A DNA stretch of 64,000 bases from Nannochloropsis salina CCMP1776 (lineage: Eukaryota; Sar; Eustigmatophyceae; Eustigmatales; Monodopsidaceae): NCBI GenBank assembly GCA_004565275.1, contig SDOX01000006.1:434001-498000 (forward strand), in the 5' to 3' direction. The translations under genes and the position numbers were made by a program. The notes beneath the pieces are model-generated. The model had not been told where the DNA came from and ran no database searches. It saw nothing but the letters and a program-made list of their open reading frames with translations. Below are positions 59,063 to 64,000 of this stretch, in pieces (positions within the stretch are counted from its first letter, which is position 1; every line of letters begins with the position of its first letter).

Positions 59063-60583
59063 ATGACTAGCCGAGAACGCCGCCAAGCGCCTGTAGATAT
59101 GAGTCGACGGAATTATCAGATCTCGTGCAATTCACAAAAAAAGACGCATGATATCCCCGTCACGCACAGGACCATTTCGGTGTCTTTTTTTTCTGCAGCA
59201 GTCCTCTTGTGGGGACGCTTGTCATCCTTTCCCCCGGTCACCTCCGCATCCTCTTACTCCCTGTCTGCAAGAGGCGGGTTGCAGACGTCAGCATTTGCGC
59301 TCTCATCTTTTTTGCTTCATAATCCCGCTTTGGCAGGCACAAAAGGTAAATATCCAGCAAGCGCACGTGGTGGTCGGACAATAATGCCGTCCAGCAAACC
59401 ATCGTCCTCGTCCTCATCGAAGAAAGGTGCTGAAGCTGTCGCCAAGTCGATTCAAGACCCCAAGCCCGCCAAGGAATCGACAGACTCGTCATCGAAAAAT
59501 CAGAGGAAGTCATCTCGAAAACGAGATCCAGTGGATTATAACGAGGAACATGTCGTCGTGCAGAAAGAAGCAGGAACATCGGAGATTACCAAGAACAAGA
59601 AACCTCGCCGTGACGCTCCCAAAGTTTTCTCAGAACGTCAACAGGAACCTTCGCGAGACTCAAAAGGCGTGCTCCACTTTAAGGATCACCCGGAATTTCT
59701 GCCGAATCTCACCCCGAAAGAAGTGTTGCGCGCGGGAAGTTTTGGTGGAGGGTATTTTCGTCCCATTCACAGCTCAGTGACGGGAGAGGACTACTCGGAC
59801 GCCCACAAGGAGTTCCCCAGCGACTGGTTTGAAGGCTTGGACATGAAGCGCATGATTACGTCCAAAACCTACCGGCCCGACATCAACACGTACGGGGTCA
59901 AATGCGGTGGCTCTCTGGAGATGTGGGAGAGCAGCGGGTGGATTACACCAGTCGATCCGTACGGCGCCTTTCAATGGTAAGGCAGGGCCTGTTGCTCCCA
60001 GCATTTGTCATCCCGCCACAAAGCTACCTCTCTTTGATAAAATTAAGGGGAGATAAGACTGTGTGAGTGGGACTTGTCGTGAGAGTCACCTGGCCTTTCC
60101 CCCTGCATTCGCTTAGGTACTGCCGCTTTTTCCTTGGCCGGCGCTCGGAAGACGACGCCCGGCAAATCGGTCGTTTTAACCAAGTGATGGGACCAACAGG
60201 GCGTTTTCGCACGAACCTAATGAATCAGATCGTCAGGAAGGGGAAACGTTTTGACGACGTGAATGTCTCGCCCGTCATCCGGCAGACGCTACAGCACTGG
60301 GGGTACAGACTCACCGAGGTAAATGCTGTGTCCACGGAGGCCACGCCAGATATTGATGTGCTCCAGTCAGCCAGTAAGACTTACTTGAAGCTAATGGCTA
60401 CTCGCAGAGGCACACTTTCCATGCCCATGCTATCCTTTCCATGTCTTATCGGAGGCCCTGCACAAACCGCGATAACTCATCTTACAAATTGATTGGTCAC
60501 CCTCCCATGGACGAATACACTCCTTCAAACAGGCAGACTTCAAAGCGTACTGCAAGAAAAAAGGCTTTGAGTGCCCCACTTGA
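59063..60583 (+). CDS. Conserved eukaryotic protein of unknown function, three exons
   Basis: Exons 59063-59976, 60117-60318 and 60533-60583 join in phase across GT-AG introns of 140 and 214 bp to give 388 residues. The first ATG of the frame is 59063; Met19 and a later Met (MPSSKPSSSSSSKKG, about 59382) are alternatives. The first 180 residues are Ser/Lys-rich with one hydrophobic stretch (SVSFFSAAVLLWGRLSS) that might be a targeting signal. The conserved part starts with KGVLHFKDHPEFLPNLTPKE and VLRAGSFGGGYFRPIHSSVT, then FPSDWFEGLDMKRMI, YGVKCGGSLEMWESSGWITP and DPYGAFQWYCRFFLGRRSED. The last exon ends ADFKAYCKKKGFECPT. I remember similar blocks in fungal and algal hypothetical proteins, but no function. 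Trp/Tyr-rich conserved turns suggest a compact enzyme-like or binding fold. Reading straight on without the second intron gives a different, less natural C-terminus. Confidence 0.78.
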
Positions 60584-62460
60584 GCATGAATTGGCGAGAA
60601 TGACCTTAATCTGCTGTATCGCCCGTTCTTAGACGCAGACTGACGGTCTGTGTGAAACGGCGCGGTAGAATGGGACCAGGGAGTGACGACTGTCACCCAA
60701 GGTGGGACGCCGCGGTGTGCATTTCGGGAAAGAGAGAAGTAGGTGGAGGTACGAATGCCAGTGGGTCATTTCAATGATTAAAGACTACCGGAGGCATACG
60801 CGCCACGCAGGGTACTGGAAGTCGCAAAGATTTGGTTCTCCTTCCAATCATTGAAGGAGTCTTCGCTTAGAACGGCAAGGGAACACATGGGAAAGCTATG
60901 TACATACAAGACGTAGCGTTATCATACCTTTATTTACTCAAGATTGACAGAGCTGTGGTGAGGTGCTCAACATTCAAAAAATATTTAAGACACAGCCAAC
61001 CTGACTATTTTCAGCGGCAGTTGATGTTGATCATTTTGAATCCTTGTTATAGTCATTACTGTGTGCCTGGCCTGCTCCCATCCAACTACCCGCTTTTCCG
61101 CCCAAAGGTGCGGGTTTTCCGCTTTCTTCGCACGGAACTCACAGGCCTCTTCCCATGGTTGGCCTTCTTTCCTCTCCTAGCATTGCGATTCAGGCAATCG
61201 AACTCCTCCACCCAACTGTCTGAAGGTATTAGACGGGGACCTGGGAACAATCGGTATAAGATGGCCGAGAGCGGGCCGTACGAAAGAGAACTGGGCTGAT
61301 TCGGCACTCGTAGACGGTTCAAGCTGGAACTATGGATGTGAGAGTACATGAAGACTGAGTCTGTAACATGTGTGCATGAAGATATAGATATATTTCCCAA
61401 AATGACAAAGAGTATCCATGGTGCCACCCTTTCCTCGGTATCATGACTCCTAAGAGAGAAAATTTGACATAACAATACACCCTGGGCGATTACCAGGTGC
61501 CATGCCTCCACGTTATTGCACGAAGTCACAGGTTTCAACGAGTGAAACATGATTCGTGCAGCTTTATGGCACATCGACACCAGTTACGGAACGTCCTCGG
61601 CCCGTCACTGGACAATCCTAATTTTTGGCCTCGAATTTGCCCCTGCATACCTGAAGCACTGTGTCTGCAGGCTTTTGCCTAACCCTGAACACCACCTTGT
61701 TCTCCTGATGGTGGCCGTGAAAAAGTGCGCGCCCTGTCGTAAGAAAGCCATTCTGACCAACAGAGGTTTGGACGGATTGTGCTGTGAGTTTGAGAGGATA
61801 GTAACACTCAACACACGTCTGCGTGCGGTGGCACAATTCCTTCTTACGCGCCCCGCAAGCTTTGCCAACGCCCGCTTGTCACACTGGAGCATTGGACGGG
61901 CAGCGCGTTTCTCCATCGCTTAATCATCTCCCTTGTTCCCATATTTCCTGTTTCCCTCGCCCGTCAGTTCGAGGACGCCAAATGAATATTGGATGCGTGG
62001 AGAAATCATCGGGCAATTAATATTCATGACCATTGAAGTTCGCAAATTCCCGGAAAATATTTGGTGGTGCTTCTGCGACGGTCCCACAACGTACGAATGC
62101 ATGGCACGCTTGTGCTTGAGTACGTTGTGCGGGCTGTGGGGTTTTTGGTTAACTTTCCACAGGGTATCGCTCTCGGAAGCATTCTGCACTCCCGAGCGCG
62201 ATGCAACCCTCGCACAGCAAGAAACACTGTGCCTTTTGCCTCACTTTGTATGTTGAACTGACGGGGAAGTAACAAAATCATCACACTTTTATGGCAACGA
62301 ATGCATTGCACGTGTGAGATCGACAGGGAAGTGTCGTCGACGTCGTTTTTTTGGTTGACACGTACTCTGTTCGCGGTCTTACCTGTTCTTTCACTGCTTC
62401 ACTCAAACTTCACTTTCGATCCCGTGTCAGTCGACGAGCTGGGCGTTTGTGGGGAGGACG
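60584..62460. other. 1.9-kb gene-poor stretch with overlapping unrecognised ORFs
   Basis: Several frames of 100-165 codons overlap on opposite strands: 60898-61299 (+), 61086-61580 (-), 61549-61923 (+), 61605-61916 (-, ATG-started, basic, 103 residues) and 61933-62256 (+). None shows a domain I recognise, and none has clear coding bias over its antisense partner. The minus ORF at 61605-61916 is the most protein-like by start codon and basic composition. No tRNA, repeat array or transposon signature was seen. Confidence 0.4.
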
Positions 62461-63455
62461 ATGAGTATGTTGACCCATTCTCTTGGTAATCTGCAAATGC
62501 CATCAACCAAGAGCAAGGGCCGGTATCAATTGACGCTGGAGCAGAAAGAAGAATTCACGACCAGTTTTCAACTATTCGACACGGATGGTAAAGGAGCAAT
62601 TGATCTGCATGAGCTGAAGGTACGGTCCTCGGATACATTCCAATGTCTAAGTGTGTCAATATATGCTTGTTGGTCTACTCTGTTTCGAGGCGCCACCCTC
62701 TTGACTTCGAAATTCCTGTGTAGGTCTTGGAATATTTGGAACTGACTCATACTAGCGTGACTGAAATGCTAATGATTACGATAATGAAGATCCCCTATAG
62801 TGTAAGGCTCGGGGTTATACTTATTTTTTGGGTTTGAATAAGACAACCCCGATTCGTCCTTTGTCGCACCACAGACGCCTGCTCTATATCCGTCGACATC
62901 CCTCCCAGGTACTCATGCGGGCTCTGGGCTTCAACATTTCCAAACGGGAGGTAGTGGCCCTGGTCCGAGAGATCGACCCAACGAATCATGGCATGGTGTC
63001 GTTTGATACCTATCTGGAAGTCATGACCGACATGGCCTCGCGCCGGGATCCGCACGAGGAGATGAAAAAGGCGTTCCTGCTCTTTGCAGGCGACAAGGAC
63101 GTGATCAGCGTGCAAGACCTGAGGAGGGTGTCCAAACAATTGGGGGAGAAGATGTCGGAAGATGAGCTGGCAGCCATGGTTGCCGAATTCGACAGGTATG
63201 TATGTCCCAGGGGGAAGGCCAAGGGTAAGAGGGGCACGAAAGCGAAGTCCACTGTCTCACGCAACCGCCTTGATCTAGTGTCTCACGCAACCGCCTTCAT
63301 CTAGTGTATCTAGTGTCTCACGCAACCGCCTTCATCTAGTGTATCTAGTGTCTCACGCAACCGCCTTGATCCATGCAAACATGTGCAGGGACGGGGATGG
63401 CTGCATCAACGAAGAGGAATTCTTGCAGATCATGAAAGGGAGTGGGACATTCTAA
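62461..63455 (+). CDS. Centrin (caltractin), EF-hand calcium-binding protein, three exons
   Basis: Exons 62461-62619, 62909-63195 and 63389-63455 join in phase (GT-AG introns of 289 and 193 bp) to give 170 residues, the usual centrin length. A second Met at 62497 ([13 protein letters not shown]) may be the start. Four EF-hand positions are visible: [15 protein letters not shown] (hand 1, canonical), [20 protein letters not shown] (hand 2, partly degenerate), [15 protein letters not shown] (hand 3, degenerate loop) and [18 protein letters not shown] (hand 4, canonical). The linker [15 protein letters not shown] and the [20 protein letters not shown] block match centrins, and the ending SGTF resembles the centrin C-terminal (SLF/TF) type. 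Centrin acts at basal bodies and centrosomes and in the nuclear TREX-2/NER complexes. Nannochloropsis-type cells lack flagella, so a spindle-pole or nuclear role would be expected if the species guess is right. Intron 2 carries a minisatellite. Confidence 0.93.
63253..63380. repeat. Minisatellite inside centrin intron 2
   Basis: The core tgtctcacgcaaccgcctt occurs at 63253, 63279, 63314 and 63349, with spacings of 26, 35 and 35 bp. The 35-bp unit adds catctagtgtatctag. The array ends a few bases before the splice acceptor at 63387-63388. Not a CRISPR array: the copies are direct and their linkers are repeats themselves. Confidence 0.9.
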
Positions 63456-64000
63456 GCTACGAGGTGTGGAGGCGAGAGTCCTTCCACACGGATTATGCAG
63501 GTGGATGGCAAAAGTACGCTTCGATGCCAAGGTGAAAGCCTCGACGTGTGTCAGTATTCGCTGGACTATATATACATGGCGGGGAGGCAGAATTTATCTT
63601 TTCCTAGGGTGCCGGAAGAAAGCTGGGTGGGAGAGGTTTGGGTTTGGTTGTAAAGAAGAGGAGCGGTGAGTGTCCGGGCTTGGGGCCGAGACCTTCTCAT
63701 TTCAAAGTATATTATTAGAGCACGCTGGTCCAGCGCTGAACGGAGTCGGGGTGCAATGTCAAGTATCGGTAGTCAATGGTGTCGGTCAGGAAACTGAACA
63801 GGACATGGGCTCCGAAACAATAACCGCCTCATTCGACCCATACATACGCCTGGATCTCTCGCGCTGAGTAAATTGGTTGTCCGTTATTTCTTTTTTCGTT
63901 TCCGCAAGATAGCTTTGCGCCTCGCCGGTGCCAACCACGTGGACGGTCATTTTTCCCCAGACAAACGCCCCACCCGCCCTTGGCTACCCCACCGAGCACC
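63456..64000. other. Centrin 3' region to right edge; no supported gene
   Basis: Short frames (63442-63669 and 63670-63867, plus) lack domains and the second starts with GTG. A minus-strand reading ending ARRKAILRKRKKK near 63885 looks like a basic C-terminus, but is preceded after a few codons by a stop with no acceptor, so I do not call it. Confidence 0.4.

Noticed and set aside
63253-63380. Repeats with spacing of 26-35 bp considered as a CRISPR array
   Set aside because: The linkers are themselves repeated and the array lies inside an intron of centrin.
63885-63945. Basic minus-strand reading ending in ARRKAILRKRKKK as the C-terminus of a gene entering from the right
   Set aside because: A stop lies a few codons upstream in the same frame and no AG acceptor follows it, so no exon can be supported.
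1-64000. Search for virus-like or LTR elements
   Set aside because: No reverse transcriptase, integrase, capsid or long terminal repeat pattern was recognised on either strand.

Overview
The window is nuclear DNA of a photosynthetic stramenopile, most likely a eustigmatophyte of the Nannochloropsis/Microchloropsis type. This is inferred from gene content and was not checked against a database. The supporting signs are: plastid presequences with a signal peptide followed by Phe at the predicted cleavage site (bilin reductase, SET methyltransferase); a mitochondrial-type glutamine-dependent carbamoyl-phosphate synthetase; a thylakoid-lumen cyclophilin; dense genes of about 2 kb each on both strands; and few, short GT-AG introns (about 95-305 bp) in fairly GC-rich DNA. 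There is no sign of bacterial operons, and I see no tRNA, rRNA, CRISPR array or recognisable transposon or virus-like element.

Layout. 0-11 kb: the luminal half of an IRE1-like ER stress sensor running off the left edge (-), a small two-helix membrane protein (+), eIF5 (-) and a single-exon carbamoyl-phosphate synthetase (+). 11-23 kb: a membrane-anchored protein with a SNAP-like C-terminus, mitochondrial bL27 (-) divergent from a ferredoxin-dependent bilin reductase (+), a lumenal cyclophilin (-) divergent from COQ9 (+), and a PNUTS-like PP1 regulator (+). 23-31 kb: four-exon mitochondrial ClpX (-), four-exon eIF1A (-) divergent from two-exon bL21 (+), and an MDH1-type malate dehydrogenase (-). 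31-34 kb: a decayed DOT1-like histone methyltransferase with short tandem repeats and an inverted repeat. 34-46 kb: an alpha/beta hydrolase, an SQD2-like GT4 glycosyltransferase, a SET-MYND protein (-) divergent from a large RING membrane protein (+), and RRP7 (+). 46-58 kb: a plastid SET methyltransferase (-) divergent from prenylcysteine oxidase (+), a short MscS channel (+), a NIT1-type amidase (-), a second alpha/beta hydrolase (-) and an SERBP1/Stm1-type ribosome-associated protein (+). 59-64 kb: a conserved uncharacterised protein (+), a gene-poor stretch and centrin (+).

Themes: several genes serve the mitochondrion (CPS, bL27, bL21, ClpX, COQ9) and several serve translation start or ribosome biogenesis (eIF5, eIF1A, RRP7, the Stm1-like protein). 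Divergent pairs sharing about 270-420 bp are frequent (IRE1-like/membrane protein, bL27/bilin reductase, cyclophilin/COQ9, SMYD/RING, SET/prenylcysteine oxidase), so shared promoters are likely. Splice sites were read by eye from GT-AG signals, codon phase and family similarity. I found no clearly new multi-gene system. The most notable items are the bilin reductase, the decayed DOT1 gene, the SET domain with a membrane-like insertion, the SNAP-like membrane protein and the conserved protein at 59-60.6 kb.
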